64,000 bases of DNA, taken from assembly GCF_029227915.1 (NCBI RefSeq), contig NC_079885.1, positions 16,813,001-16,877,000 on the forward strand. Reading direction: 5' to 3'. Numbering within the stretch: the first letter of the stretch is position 1; each line of letters opens with the position of its first letter. Origin of the DNA: Hydractinia symbiolongicarpus. Taxonomy: Eukaryota; Cnidaria; Hydrozoa; Anthoathecata; Hydractiniidae. The notes beneath the pieces are model-generated. The model had not been told where the DNA came from, did not search any database, and saw only the letters and a program-made list of their open reading frames with translations. The position numbers and the translations under genes are program-made. Below are positions 51,686-62,938 of the stretch, piece after piece.

Positions 51686-53328
51686 ACTACCAATTTAACT
51701 AGCATAAAAATGCCTATTAAGTTTTCTCTTATGCTAGATGATTAGAAGATAGCATCATAAGAGAATTCTCAAAAATCCGTCCTAAGACTTTAGGACGGAT
51801 TTTTGAGCTAGCTAGCTGCTACTGCACACAGTGAGTGATGTCCATCACATAACTACTTTGTAGTTTTATCCAGCTCCACAAAATGTGTTGGCTCTTGACA
51901 AATTTTTTAAATGTATATAAAGAATGACTAAAAAAACTTAGCAAAATCAACAAAAGAACATCGCTATTTTTCCACATATAATACTTCCTGTCAATGTTTA
52001 TATAGACATTGACATGGTCACATGTTACCGACACCAAAGGTAATTTTTTTCAAGATTGAATGACAGAGAAGTGTTGGGGAGAGGGCAGGGGGAGGAGAGT
52101 CATATGATTGTGGAGCTAGCTAGAAATTAAGAGGCATCACCAATCACCCAGAGGAGTAAATATTTAGCTACCGCTGGGGCATCACGGTGCTGGATGCAAT
52201 TTTTGTTTAACATGTAAATTTGTAGTCGTCGGATTCTAAACAAAATGTAGACCCATAGACTATTTGGCGTTCCAAACAGACTACTCTTTCGCTAATACAG
52301 CAACAGGATCATGTGTCTTCAAATTAATTTTATACACTAGTGCGAGTCATGTTATAGAAAATGAAATTATTTCTATATATATATATCAGGATTAACACCA
52401 ACATCCATATTTTCTAGTAACAATGTTTTTTAATTTCTAAGGAGTGGTTCTTGTGCAATCATTAACATGTCCTGAAAATCTTCAAACATCTATATATTAA
52501 CAGAAAAAATAACATAGAAACATAGAAAATCTTCAAATATATATAAACATTGAACAACATTGAGCTTTCATTTGAATTTATAGTTATGCATTTTATTGAG
52601 TATATATATACATCTTTTTTTTTTGAATTAAGACTTCTTTTGTTATTTTTTCTATGTTAGGATAAAACTTTGTTAGGATGTATATTTACATGAAAAAAGA
52701 ACCTTGTTTCTACTTTTCTGTTAAGCAAACTTTTCGAAGCAAAATAACACAAATAAAAATGTGCATGCTCAGATACATTTCGCCTGCAAATTTGCCATCC
52801 AATTCGCATTAGAAAAATCCTTCGTAACGTTTTGTAGCATCTTCTGATTTGTTTTGTTCTAAATAAAATGTGTCACTGACCCATATAGAATATTGTGTCC
52901 AGAATAGACTGTGTTTTTGCTAATAAAGAAGCCCCATGACATATAAAAATTTGTGAGTAAAAATTCTCCATATATAAAGCCTCAGAAAACAGTATAGTCA
53001 CTGTAGTTTGATCTAACCCTCATCCTCCTCTCTCTAGAGATGAAGTAGAAGAAGAGGAAGAAGTGACTGACGTCGGTCGTCCACAACAGGCGTGAAGCTA
53101 CAACTTCAAAAGTTAACATAAGTAACATGTGGTGTGCAGAGAGTACAAAGTTTTGACTCATTTTGGTTATATATTTTTATATTTTTATTTTTATTTTTGC
53201 TGTTGTGGTTAATATTGCAGTTCTGAGACACTTGTATAAAGAAAACTAAATTTTGATGTTCTTATATATCAGACTTTCTGTACATGTGTGGCTATAATGT
53301 GCAACTATAAAAGTATATATGCATTCAT
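51686..53328. other. Spacer with two hairpins, otherwise empty
   Basis: Apart from the hairpins at 51724-51807, a TATATA run near 52375 and a purine-rich patch near 53040, nothing is recognisable. The sequence flanking the BEL insertion on both sides (ACTAGCATAAA near 42705 and 51705) looks like part of one repeat into which BEL inserted. Confidence 0.4.
51768..51807. repeat. 18-bp perfect inverted repeat, 4-base loop
   Basis: CTCAAAAATCCGTCCTAA (51768-51785), GACT, TTAGGACGGATTTTTGAG (51790-51807). A weaker hairpin (TTCTCTTATG...CATAAGAGAA, about 51724-51766) lies directly before. They are probably the tip of a foldback element, though an RNA hairpin is possible. Confidence 0.85.
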
Positions 53329-53719
53329 GCCCTGTTGGTCTAATGGCTATGACACTCTTATAAATGAGAGATGTGGCGCCGTAGATTAGTGGTTATAGCT
53401 CTCGTACTCTGTGCTGGAGACCGGGGTTCGATTCCTCTTGACGGCGATTCAACATGGGCGAATGAATGTTACCATAGCCCCGGGTTAACCCAAGCCATGT
53501 GAGGGAAATTGGGAAGATGCCGGGAGTTGTCTAGTAGAGCGCGGGCTCTAATTGGGTCTGCGTAGCTCAAAATGAGCATTAAATACTCTAGGACTCTCCA
53601 TCTACGCCATGGCCCCTCCTGGAAATAATAGACAGGGTATATCCCTCGATATTTGTGAGGCTAGCCATGTAAAATATGCACATCTATCTATCTATCCAAG
53701 TTCGAATCCTGGACAGGGC
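53329..53719 (+). pseudogene. tRNA-like sequence split by a SINE
   Basis: The 5' half 53329-53374 has the acceptor strand GCCCTGT, A-box TGGTCTAATGG, a GTC/GAC D-stem and an anticodon stem CTCTT/GAGAG with a six-base loop. The 3' half 53696-53719 has the T-arm CCAAGTTCGAATCCTGG and the acceptor ACAGGGC, a perfect 7-bp match to the 5' strand. Between them sits the SINE. The short anticodon loop and one T-stem mismatch suggest a tRNA-derived repeat head, not a working tRNA even before the insertion. Confidence 0.72.
53375..53696 (+). mobile_element. tRNA-headed SINE, full copy
   Basis: Head GGCGCCGTAGATTAGTGG with B-box GGTTCGATTCC, then a body of about 230 bases (GCCATGTGAGGGAAATTGGG, GGGTCTGCGTAGCTC) and an (ATCT)n tail ending 53696. 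It matches the 3'-truncated copy at 33838-33950 over the head and 45 more bases with few differences. No clear target duplication. Confidence 0.82.
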
Positions 53720-53834
53720 TTGGAAAAACATTAATTATGTTGCACATATAGCTATATATTGCAGTATTAAGGATATTATATTTCGTATACTATGATGTAT
53801 ATATATATATTCTGATTTTACCCTGACTTTTTAC

Positions 53835-54060
53835 CTTTGCCGCAGGGATCTGTGTTGGGCCCCTGCTTTTTCTTTTGTATATTGATGACTTAAAATCTGT
53901 CATCAATTCAAACCACCACCACCTATATGCAGATAATACAATAATTATTTCATCCCATAAAAACTTGGATACCCTTGTCTCGCAGGTCGAGTTAGAACCT
54001 TCGCAAGTCGACCTCTGGCTGAATAATAACAAAATTAGAGCCAGTGAACTTTTATAAAAA
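53835..54060 (+). pseudogene. LINE reverse transcriptase fragment (family F)
   Basis: LPLPQGSVLGP, then in another frame YIDDLKSVINSNHHHLYAD and NTIIISSHKNLDTL, ending LWLNNNKI: the QGSxLGP, YADD (YADN here) and following blocks of a CR1/jockey-like RT. Only about 75 residues survive. Related to 35491-35700. Confidence 0.72.
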
Positions 54061-54613
54061 ATGAAAAATTTTAACTGTGATTGGACAATATGGATCACGT
54101 GGTTTACGCCGTCGAAATATACTTTTTGGCGCTACTTATTCTGAAACCCTCTGGAAATTTACTGGAGCGTGTTGCGTTTGTTTGCTCAAACTTTATTGAT
54201 ACTTTTTGGATTATTGGATAAGTATTATTTAATAATTTTAAGTATTGTTTAATAATCTACAGCTAGGTACATCTTTTAGTAGATTTACCTACCGTTATAT
54301 CTGATTTAAGTGCTATCTTAAGTAGATTTACTTTACTATTTATCTGATTTTTAGTCCCCTGCTGTGTCCTGTATTTACTTTCTGTTTCGAAGCACTGAAG
54401 CAATCGCAGGTTGACTTTGAAGACCAAATTCATCATGATATCGGTCCAGGCATATCGTGCTACTATTGGGTCGTTTTATAATGTAGCTGCCAGTCACTCC
54501 AATAATATTAGGAATGAAACAAAAAATTTTCACAGCAATTCTGGAATGTTTTTTGATCAGATAGATAATAACAACAACTTCCATTTTTTAAAACTTTTTA
54601 TTTCGTAATTTTC
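54061..54613 (+). other. Probable 5' region of the Helentron, no gene seen
   Basis: A 65-codon open stretch (54411-54608, IMISVQAYRATIGSFYN) may be leader coding sequence. The 5' end of the Helentron should lie here but I could not identify it. Confidence 0.4.
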
Positions 54614-55414
54614 ATGTGTTGTCTAAGCTGTAATATCAGTCTTGCATCTTTGAAATTACTGTTAGTGTTATCTGGCGATATTGAAAGCAATCCTGGCCCC
54701 TTTAATAATAATAATGATATCGACTTCCAAGTAGCACTACAGGAATCCTTTGCCACCCATCTTCTAAACAAATCAAACTCTGCCAATCAAATAGTCGCTT
54801 ATGCTAGAAGTATTGGTTTGTCAAATATCACGTATCGAGAAGTGACGATAGGGGATGGCAACTGCTTTTATAGAGCAGTAGCACAGCAACTTGATCTCCC
54901 TGAGATAAGACAAATTGTGCCCCCTAGACTACGTTTCCAGAATCACCTCCAACTACGAGCAGCTGTAGTTCAATTTGTTCGTGAAAATAGTAATTTAGAA
55001 ATTTTTCAAAATAACAGAGACTTTTTATCCATAAGCCCTGAAGAGTGGGAATGTGACTTACAAACTCAGTCAAGACCTACTGTTGATGTTGTAGAGATTT
55101 TCATACGGGCTGCTGCAATAATGCTGGGTGTCAGCATTTTAATAACATCAGATACCAGCACTGCCATGCACCCATATACCCTTATTAGTCCTACACATGA
55201 CGAAACACATGATATGGCTGGTGAACAACAAGTGGCACATCTATTGACAGATGGTACAACTTCAGGTGCTTTTATTTTGCTTGGCAGGGTTAATCAAAAT
55301 CACTACCAATCGCTGATCTTTGATGACAATGTGAGCATTCCTTCTGTTACATCATCCACACCACTCAGTCCACCCAAAAAGATTCCTTGTTTGCCATCAA
55401 TAACTTCAGTCTAA
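54614..55414 (+). CDS. 2A-like peptide fused to OTU cysteine protease
   Basis: 266 codons. Residues 12-29, SLKLLLVLSGDIESNPGP, match the 2A consensus D(V/I)ExNPGP with the usual hydrophobic leader. In known 2A peptides the ribosome skips the Gly-Pro bond, here between codons 54695-54697 and 54698-54700, releasing a 28-residue leader. Residues about 74-240 are an OTU domain: IGDGNCFYRAVAQQL has the catalytic Cys84 in DGNC, and NQNHYQSLIF has His230. OTU proteases remove ubiquitin; in Helentrons their role is not known. The start is the first ATG of the frame. A stop at 55412-55414 separates it from the next part, where helentrons usually continue. Confidence 0.85.
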   Translation: MCCLSCNISLASLKLLLVLSGDIESNPGPFNNNNDIDFQVALQESFATHLLNKSNSANQIVAYARSIGLSNITYREVTIGDGNCFYRAVAQQLDLPEIRQIVPPRLRFQNHLQLRAAVVQFVRENSNLEIFQNNRDFLSISPEEWECDLQTQSRPTVDVVEIFIRAAAIMLGVSILITSDTSTAMHPYTLISPTHDETHDMAGEQQVAHLLTDGTTSGAFILLGRVNQNHYQSLIFDDNVSIPSVTSSTPLSPPKKIPCLPSITSV

Positions 55415-57755
55415 CTTAAAAATATAACCAAACAAAAACCTGTTGAAAAGGAGGCTACTACTTTGAAGGAAAAGCAAGATCTTCTAGTAGAAAAACTAAT
55501 GACATCTTATGTGTCTGCTGCTAAAATACCAAAAGGAATCAAAAAAGATATATTATCAAAAAAAGAACCTGCTTTGCAGCAAAAGTGTCTTCAGTTGAAT
55601 ATTGAATATGAAAAACCTAAAGTTAATGAAACAAGTATCGAAACAAAAAAAAGACACCTGTGAATAAATTATAAATGCAAAAAGGCACTTTCCAAATCAG
55701 CTGCAGCTGAGGAGAAAAAATCTGCTTTGAAAAAACTATCTACCTCTAAATGTACAAATCTGTCGTTGCCAGGTACACTGCCAGTTACTACACACAATCA
55801 GGAAAATATTTTATCAACAAATTTACAAACGACCAAACCAGTGACCAAGGTGATATTTACAGAAATGAAACTTCCACCATTCATCAAAATCCTGATGTTG
55901 TGGCTGCTGTAGAACAGTTTGAGAAAGGTGAAAAGTTACATAGCTTGGCAACCTGTAAAACTTGTTGTGAAACCCGACCAGTATTTCATGCTACCCTTCC
56001 TATCACTCCTCTGCAGCAAATAAAACAAAACCAATTACCGTTAAGCCTTGGAAAATTTTCAGCGATGGAAGGTGTGACAGGTGTCATAGGGAGAGTCTTA
56101 GTCGTTTCAAAAAGAGTGTCAAGACACCTGCTAGATTTTCAGGTATACTCTCAGCCGATGATGACGATTTGGGCCCACTACACGATAACATCCGCCATAA
56201 TGATATGCATTTTTTACAAGTGCCGCCATATCTCCAAAATTTGACCATACTGGAAGTAGCGTTGATTCGTCGTATCACTGTTATCATGAATATACACCTC
56301 CTAAGATATGGCATGCTTGCATCAAAAGGACATTGTATCAGTTTCCTTCAAAGAATGCAAATTGCTAAAGAATTGCCATCGTTACCATCGGATGTTGGAA
56401 TAGTGGTTATTAGAAAGAAGGGAAGTCAAAATTCGGTTCAACAGTATACCGTGCAAAGGGTTAAAGTTGAAAATGCATTACGAGGGCTGTGTTTTGGATA
56501 CCCAGAAGGGGGTGTTGAATGTCAAGATACTAAAAATAAACATCAATACAATGGCTCTGATCACATTGACAAACCTCTTAAAGGACGCTACTTCCAGTTC
56601 CTGCCAAATGAATACTATAAGGATGTCTCAATAAAATATGACCGCATTCAAAATTTACCAGAGATACGTTCTGAACTACCTGATTTGCCAGTTGTGGAAT
56701 TACCAAATATAAGGGTCCTGCTGAAAATCAATTTCAACAAAACCTACCTGAAGATGATAACCCGTTCTGGTTTAGTGTGCCCTGTTGAACCTAAAGATGC
56801 TGACAAAGAGTTACGAACACTACTTGAAAAGCTCTTGGGTTCCGAAGATGCTGTTAATCAAGCTCTTCAACATGGCAATGTTGCAAATGCAAATTTGGAA
56901 TATACAAGAGAACAGCCTATTCGGGAATTAAAAACTCCTGGTTTTTTTACTATGGCATACCCAACTGTTTTTATTAATGGAAATTGTGACTTAACTGTTC
57001 CAAGGTTGAATAAAATTAACTTTGAAGAATACATCGAACATATATATTATTGTTCTGATAATCGTGTAGCACGTCATCCGTACTTAAAATTTTTCTTATT
57101 GAACATGCGTTTGCGAATGCAAGCATTGCAGCAGGGTAGCTTTCTGGTTTCGCAACAATTAAATGATGCTCACCTCACAATCGCTGAACTGAGAGATAAT
57201 TTACAAAATGATGATGATTCAGTTCCACGAAAAATTATTAGTATTGGAAAAAAACCTGGTAAATACCGATCCGTACTGGAGAGACCAAAAAAAAAATTGG
57301 ATGCCATGTTGTTTTTTAGACGAAATGAATTTGGCGATTTACCAGCATATTTTGATACCAACAGTTGTGCAGAATGTCATTGGAAACCATTGCATGAACT
57401 ACTTATTAAGTATCATGCGCTAATAAACAATTTAAACGAAGATGATGTACGGCAGCAAATGAAGAGCGACAATAAATTCAAACGGGAAATGATTTTACAA
57501 AATCTTCATATCGTCACGCAGTATTTTGATGCAAGGACTATAAATTACTTTGCCACAGTCAGCAAGGAAGTATTTCAATATGATGACTATTGGTTGCGAT
57601 ATGAATTTGCTAAAAGTCGAGGTGAGATACATGGACATGCGATAATATCGTCATCTAAACATGCCCAAAAAGTAAAAACTATCATGGATGGGTTTTCTGA
57701 TAACGTTGCAGACTCACAAGCATACAAAACTGCAGCGCAGGAACTTCAAAGTTGA
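55415..57755 (+). pseudogene. Helentron Rep, N-terminal and catalytic HUH part
   Basis: The first 700 bases are in several frames: a lysine-rich stretch (55463-55663), then VVAAVEQFEKGEKLHSLATC and a Cys-rich region as in the Helitron N terminus. From about 56169 one frame is open for 528 codons: QYTVQRVKVENALRGLCFGY, FFTMAYPTVFINGNCDLTVP, DAMLFFRRNEFGDLPAYFDT with CAECHWKPLHELL, then QYFDARTINYFATVSKEV and YEFAKSRGEIHGHAIISS. The HGH (codons at 57630 and 57636) is the metal-binding HUH motif of rolling-circle nucleases. A TGA at 57753-57755 interrupts the same frame. Confidence 0.82.
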
Positions 57756-59062
57756 TTGCAAACAACAAACGAAGACGGTGATGACATTTTTTCACCCATG
57801 TTCACTTCACTGCATCCTGCCGGTGGAAATGAAATTATAAATACTTCTGGAATTAGAGATTGGGTTCCTAACAAAGATCAATGGGCAAGACCGGAAGGGA
57901 CTCAAGCTCCTCCAGACCATAACCCATTGGCGCAAGAACTTGCAGATGTCGCTAACCATGAAGGTGGTATTGGAGAGCAACATACTTATCTTGTTAATAG
58001 AATAGGTCTCCATAATTGTAATTCCAGTTGTTTGCGTTATCGTCGTAAGAATAATAAGGAAAAGGATACCGCTCCAAAAAAGTACTGTCGCTTTCATTTT
58101 GGCGATCTTGATCCACAAACCAAAAAAACAAGTGGTAAAGTGATTCATCCTTTTAATGCTGCCATAACAGAAGGGGAACATCCTAGATATGAGGGACCAC
58201 GCGATCATCCTCGCTTGATGATGCATGTAAAAACACGCCTACTTAGTTGGCTAGCAAATTGTGATAGTCAACCCATTATCGATCAGGACCTTCTCGCTCT
58301 ACAAAAATACATTGCCAGTTATGCTTGCAAAGGGGCTGCTTCAACCGAAGATTTGGTACATGTTTATCGGCATCTCATTGAAAACACTACTGACGGAAGC
58401 ACTGTTAAAAATTTGGCTCAACGACTGCTTCGAAAAATTGCTGGTCTAGTAGACGTACCAGGTGCTGCGGCAGATTTCATTAATAGTGGTGGCCGTTTGA
58501 CTAGATCTACCAGGAATTTTCGATACATTGGTATCAGTGGCTTCCGAGCCTTGGATACGTCTGGTGAAGATGGAACCGTTACAAAGAGTAGCACATTGGC
58601 TAAATACTTGAGCGATAAGCGTAGAGAAACAGAGCCAGAAATATCATTATGGAAGGGAGCAAGAAATGTAATTGTACCTGCAAAGTAGATCACATCCCAG
58701 TTTTTACTGGAATATCAACAAAACCTGTTTAGCCTGTTACTGAGGACTATGCAAAAGCTATGCTCATTATATTTTCTGTGGGAACGTGGCATAATACTGA
58801 AGAATTGAAAGGACAACATGAGTCATTTGCTGCAGCTTTGGCTTCCCTTGTTCAAACTGAAGAATGTCCATCAATATTAATTGATTCATTGTAAGAGGCT
58901 AAACAATTTTTCGATAAAAAGAGCAAGAGAATACGAAGTCACACTAGTGTAATCAATATTCAAACCGATACTCAGTCTTCAGATCAATCATCACAATACA
59001 CAGATGCAAGTTCCCAATGTTCCCGAAATTCTGCCATTGCAGAAATTAACATAGGTAGAGCA
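57756..59062 (+). pseudogene. Helentron Rep, two-tyrosine part and link to helicase
   Basis: In frame with the previous part after a TGA: IRDWVPNKDQWARPEG, QHTYLVNRIGLHNCNSSCLR and CRFHF(G)DL. ALQKYIASYACKG holds the two Tyr (58308-58322) that cleave and join DNA in Helitron Rep, and LRKIAGLVDVPGAAADF follows. The frame ends at 58688; after it, in another frame, HIPVFTGISTKP and HESFAAALASLV continue with stops near 58733 and 58892. Damage is light and could be recent. Confidence 0.8.
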
Positions 59063-60939
59063 ATGATGAGAGATATTGCTAAGCACCATGTTGCTGAAAT
59101 GAATGAGCCAAATGTACAACAGGTTCTTCCCAATGTGGGGGCTATGTTTGATTGGAATAATTATGCAATTCAAAGTTTTGGTAGTCAATGGCCAATTAAT
59201 GCTGACACATGGTTACAATCTATATCTGAAGAAGCTGAAAGAAATGAATTGCAGCATGCTGAAGATTGTACCTTACCCCAAATAAACATCTTAAATGCTA
59301 ATGAATTACAAAGAACAGTCATTGGTATAAATCTTCAGCATTTATTACAAGTAGCAAAAGGAACTTTGCCAACAGGTACCCAGCCATTACGTTTATTAAT
59401 ACAAGGAACAGCTGGTGTTGGGAAAACATTCATCATTACCGCACTCACTAGAATTGTTCGCCGTATTTTTAAGCGAAATTCTGCTGTTATGAACTTGGCC
59501 CCAACTGGTGCAGCATCAGTCCTCATACCTAATGGTCGGACTATACATTCAATGACTCCACCACCACACAAACTGAAAAAAGATAATTCTGTCCAGCTTT
59601 CTGACTATCCGTTGGGTGATGTATCTCTAAGAAAGCTCAGAAAATATACAGGCATGCATGAAAACAATGAACTGAAATTATTTCAACTTAATATTGATGA
59701 ACGTAGCATGCAGTCAAAGCTTCTTGTGGCCTGGTGCAGCCAAAGATTATGTGAGGCAACAGGAGACTTTGACAATTATTATGGAGGTGTACCAACTGTC
59801 AATTTCTTTGGGGACCTTGGTAAACTTGGACCAATTCGTGCTTTCGATCTACATCAGCCACCAAAGTACGATGATTCCACAATCAACTTTGCTGGTTATG
59901 CAATCTATCGCTCGTTTCAACATGTTATCGTTCTTACAGAGACCATGCGCCAAGGCCAAGATCAGTTGGATCTTTTACAACGACTTCTTAGAATACGTAA
60001 TGGTTCGATCACTCAACAAGATTGGCAGGATATAAATAGTCGTTACGAAAATGCTTTGCCCCATACCGAAAAATGTAACTTTCTTCATGGTTGCGTCCTG
60101 ACATTAATGGAAACATGGAATGAAGTTAATGAAGAAAACCAACATAAATTAGCCAGCCTTGGTGTACCAGTTGCTGTTATTCCATCAAGAGGCCGTGGTA
60201 AACATCACTCTTTGACCGATAAGCAAATGGGTCAAATACCTCTGAGATCTTTAATGGCAGTTGGTGCAACTGTAATACTCACCAAAAACCAAAAAGGTCT
60301 TACAGGCCTCGGTCTTAATAATGGTGCCATGGGAAAAGTAATTGCAATCCTTTATTTACCAAATACGTCACCACCTGAATTTCCAATAGCTGTTGTTGTC
60401 AATTTCCCAAATTATAAAGGCCCACTATGCATTCCAGAACATCCAACATGGATACCAATTACTGCTATTGAAGGACGATGTGAGTCTAATTGTTGTAGCA
60501 GAAATGGCCTGCCATTGATGCCAGGATATGCGATAACAATTGCCAAAAGTCAGGGTATGTCGATTGGAGATGGTAAAACTGCCACCCACATGCGTATCAA
60601 GTTACAACAATCAATTCAGATGGAAAAAATAACCTTGGTACAGCTTACACTGCATTCTCCAGATGCGAAAAAGAAAGAAATTGGGCACTTGTCGAACCAA
60701 TTACTCAAGAACGACTCTTGTACATTAATACACATCCCCGTATGAAAGCCAGACAAGAGGAAGAGAAACGCCTGAAGACATTATCGAATGAAACCGTCAA
60801 AAAATTCAATATCACTATGGAAAAGTATATTAACTTGTTGAAAGAACTTGACGAGTTTTGTGATGATGGTATTGAAGATGCAGTTTGTCCTTCACCATCT
60901 CTAAACTGCACATGTATAATATGCATATCTCACTCCTAA
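59063..60939 (+). pseudogene. Helentron PIF1-type helicase, one frameshift
   Basis: 560 codons are open from 59063 to 60745: LRLLIQGTAGVGKTF (Walker A, residues 115-122), NLAPTGAASVLIPNGRTIHS, VNFFGDLGKLGPI (Walker B region), VIVLTETMRQG, VGATVILTKNQKGLTGLG and YAITIAKSQGMSI. Motif VI then appears in another frame (AYTAFSRCEKERNWALVE) after a one-base loss in an A run near 60630, and continues NTHPRMKARQEEEKRL to the stop at 60937-60939. The helicase unwinds DNA during rolling-circle transposition. True start is upstream, as it is part of the Rep-helicase polyprotein. Confidence 0.87.
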
Positions 60940-61233
60940 TTTTATTTACTACCTAAATTCATCTATTTTGGAGACAATCACAATCTTGACCTGTTACAAT
61001 AACCATATCTACACTTGATATCCAGTCCCATATCTATTTTATCCTTACCCCCATCGATCATCATTCCCCAATTACAGTACCGTTTTGACTTATAGCAATC
61101 AACATATCATCTGTACCCTACCGAACATACCACAATTATCATACCGTTTCGACTTGTCGCAATCAACATATCGTCTCTACCCTACCGATCATCATACCAC
61201 AATTACCATACCATTTCGACTTATCACAACCAA
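60940..61233 (+). repeat. ~64-bp tandem repeat, first segment
   Basis: Units with ATATC(A/G)TCTGTACCCTACCG, ATACCACAATTA and CGTTTTGACTTAT recur with spacings of 64 and 67 bases (61081, 61145, 61212). The same unit reappears at 62040-62180, on the far side of the TTAA element, so that element sits inside the array. Confidence 0.75.
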
Positions 61234-61961
61234 CAAGGATTCCGCCCCCCCCTGACGTTTTTTTTTTAATAACTCCTGATTGCTTTGTTATATGGCTATG
61301 ATACTTACTGAGTTTCAACATTTATCTATTAGACACCTGCATGCTAATTTTTTAGGTCCCATAACTTTCAGAAGCTTTGATATTGGCCATTACTCGAAAC
61401 TACCCCTAAAAATCTCTATGAAATCCTTATAATGGGGAAAATATAATAACTCCTGTTAGGATTATCCTTAGAACTTGAAACTTGCAACACAACTTTATTT
61501 CCTCAAGAAAAATCATTTTGAATAATTTGAACACGTGACTAGTCCGATTTCCCGATTTTGTCGGATTTCACCCGAAAATCGGAAAAAAACGGATTTTCGG
61601 GCAATTTTTGGCAATTTTTTATCCGATCCATGTAAAAACCGGAAGATATGTTAAATAAATTTTATTTAGCTTTCAGAAACTTCAAACAGAATGTAAAAAT
61701 TCGCTCTAGAACGAAAGTAATTATATTTTAAGTAGATAGTGGCATTTTTGACAATTTTCAAGCTTCTGATGACGTCACAGAAAATGTGCTGACGCAAGCA
61801 AAAATTTATTGGTGCCATTTTGTTCCTTTTATGACGTACTATAAGTGTGCCAAGTTTGATTCAATTTGAACAATCCTATCAAAAGTTATTGAGGGGGGGC
61901 GGAATCCGCTCCCGCCCCCCCATGGTCATAGTATGTTCGAAAAACCCCGGACCGAATAGGG
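61234..61961 (-). mobile_element. Non-autonomous TTAA element P, copy 2 (inverted)
   Basis: Read on the minus strand it follows copy 1 (38374-39119) almost throughout, with small indels: TTAA then CCCTATTCGGTCCGGGG (61965 to 61945), TTTTTCGAACATACTATGAC, a G/C-homopolymer palindrome, CCCGAAAATCGG hairpins and GTGCTGACGCAAGCAAAAAT. Its other end stops at GGCGGAATCC-type sequence, lacking the terminal CCGAATAGGG of copy 1. Confidence 0.82.
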
Positions 61962-61965
61962 TTAA

Positions 61966-62190
61966 TGGCGTTGCTGGAGGTGGAGGTGGAGGGTCATAAC
62001 ACAGCCTAACAAAGGTCTGTGATTGTTACATTAACCACCGATGCATTTAATATCCAGTTGCATATCTATTTTATCTGTATCACATCGATCGTCATACCAC
62101 AATTACCGTACCATTTTGACTTATCGCAATCAACATATCGTCTGTACCCTACCGATTATCATACCACAATTACCATGCCGCATGACCGAA
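61966..62190 (+). repeat. ~64-bp tandem repeat, second segment
   Basis: Contains TTTAATATCCAGTTGC, TATCTATTTTATC and the CGTACCATTTTGACTTATCG / TCTGTACCCTACCG words also seen before the TTAA element. The first 50 bases (GGAGGTGGAGGTGGAGG) are a separate simple repeat. Confidence 0.65.
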
Positions 62191-62515
62191 TGCAACCTGA
62201 ACAAGGTGCATTTATATTACAGCTTTGTGCTGATTATTAATGGCGTTGTAAGCCAATTGCAACCTGAACAAGGTGCATTAACATTACAGCTTTGTGCTGA
62301 TTATTAATGGCGTTGTAAGCCAATTGCAACCTAAACTAGGTGCATTAATATTACAGCTTTGTGCTGCTTATTAATGGCGTTGTAAGCCAATTGCAACCTA
62401 AACAAGGTGCATTTATATTACAGCTTTGTGCTGATTATTAATGGCGTTGTAAGCCAATTGCAACCGAAACGAGGTGCATTAACATTACAGCTTTGTGCTG
62501 ATTATTAATGGCGTT
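62191..62515 (+). repeat. 67-bp tandem repeat, five units
   Basis: Units begin TGCAACCTGAACAAGGTGCA at 62191, 62258, 62325, 62392 and 62459, exactly 67 bases apart, each with TTACAGCTTTGTGCTGATTA and ATGGCGTTGTAAGCCAAT; the last is cut short at GGCGTTT. Tandem repeats near the 3' end are common in Helentrons. Confidence 0.92.
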
Positions 62516-62938
62516 TAAAAATGGAAAGTGAGCTGATGGTAAATGTAAGTATTTTCATAGTTCGGTTTTTACCTTTTCAATACTAAAATTGCATTTCTTT
62601 AATGCAAAATTTTGCATTCATGTAAGGTTTTTTTTTATTAAAATTTAATACTGAGGATGGTGTTCATGTTTCTGTATTATATCTTTAAAATAATTGCTAA
62701 AGTTTTGCCACATAAAGGCGGTCTTACATAGACTAGCTGTTGTTATTGGCTTGGTATCCTGACTGCCATAGATTGTATTATGTATATGAACTCATTGTCA
62801 TCTCATTATACGAATGAGATAAAGGCTACCTATACTACTTTTAGCAGCCAAATAAGATAATATAATACTTAGTTGGATTAGCATACAAGAATTAGCATAT
62901 GAAAGTATTCAATTAATTTGAGGGATATCTTTATGTAG
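62516..62938 (+). other. Spacer or intron upstream of possible host exons
   Basis: A possible short first exon, AAAAATGGAAAGTGAGC... with GTAAGTA at 62548, lies at the left, but its phase does not fit the exon at 62939. Nothing else is visible. Confidence 0.3.

Larger units (their letters stand above)
54614..62515 (+). mobile_element. Autonomous Helentron/Helitron2-like transposon, lightly broken
   Basis: Order on the plus strand: 2A-like peptide plus OTU protease, Cys-rich Helitron N-terminal region, Rep with HxH and two-Tyr motifs, PIF1-type helicase. Tandem repeats of about 64 and 67 bp follow. An OTU domain with Rep-helicase is typical of the Helentron branch. Breaks: a few stops and frameshifts listed with the parts. 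A TTAA element interrupts the 3' repeats. The 5' and 3' ends are not fixed; 62515 is the end of the last 67-bp unit. Confidence 0.82.
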
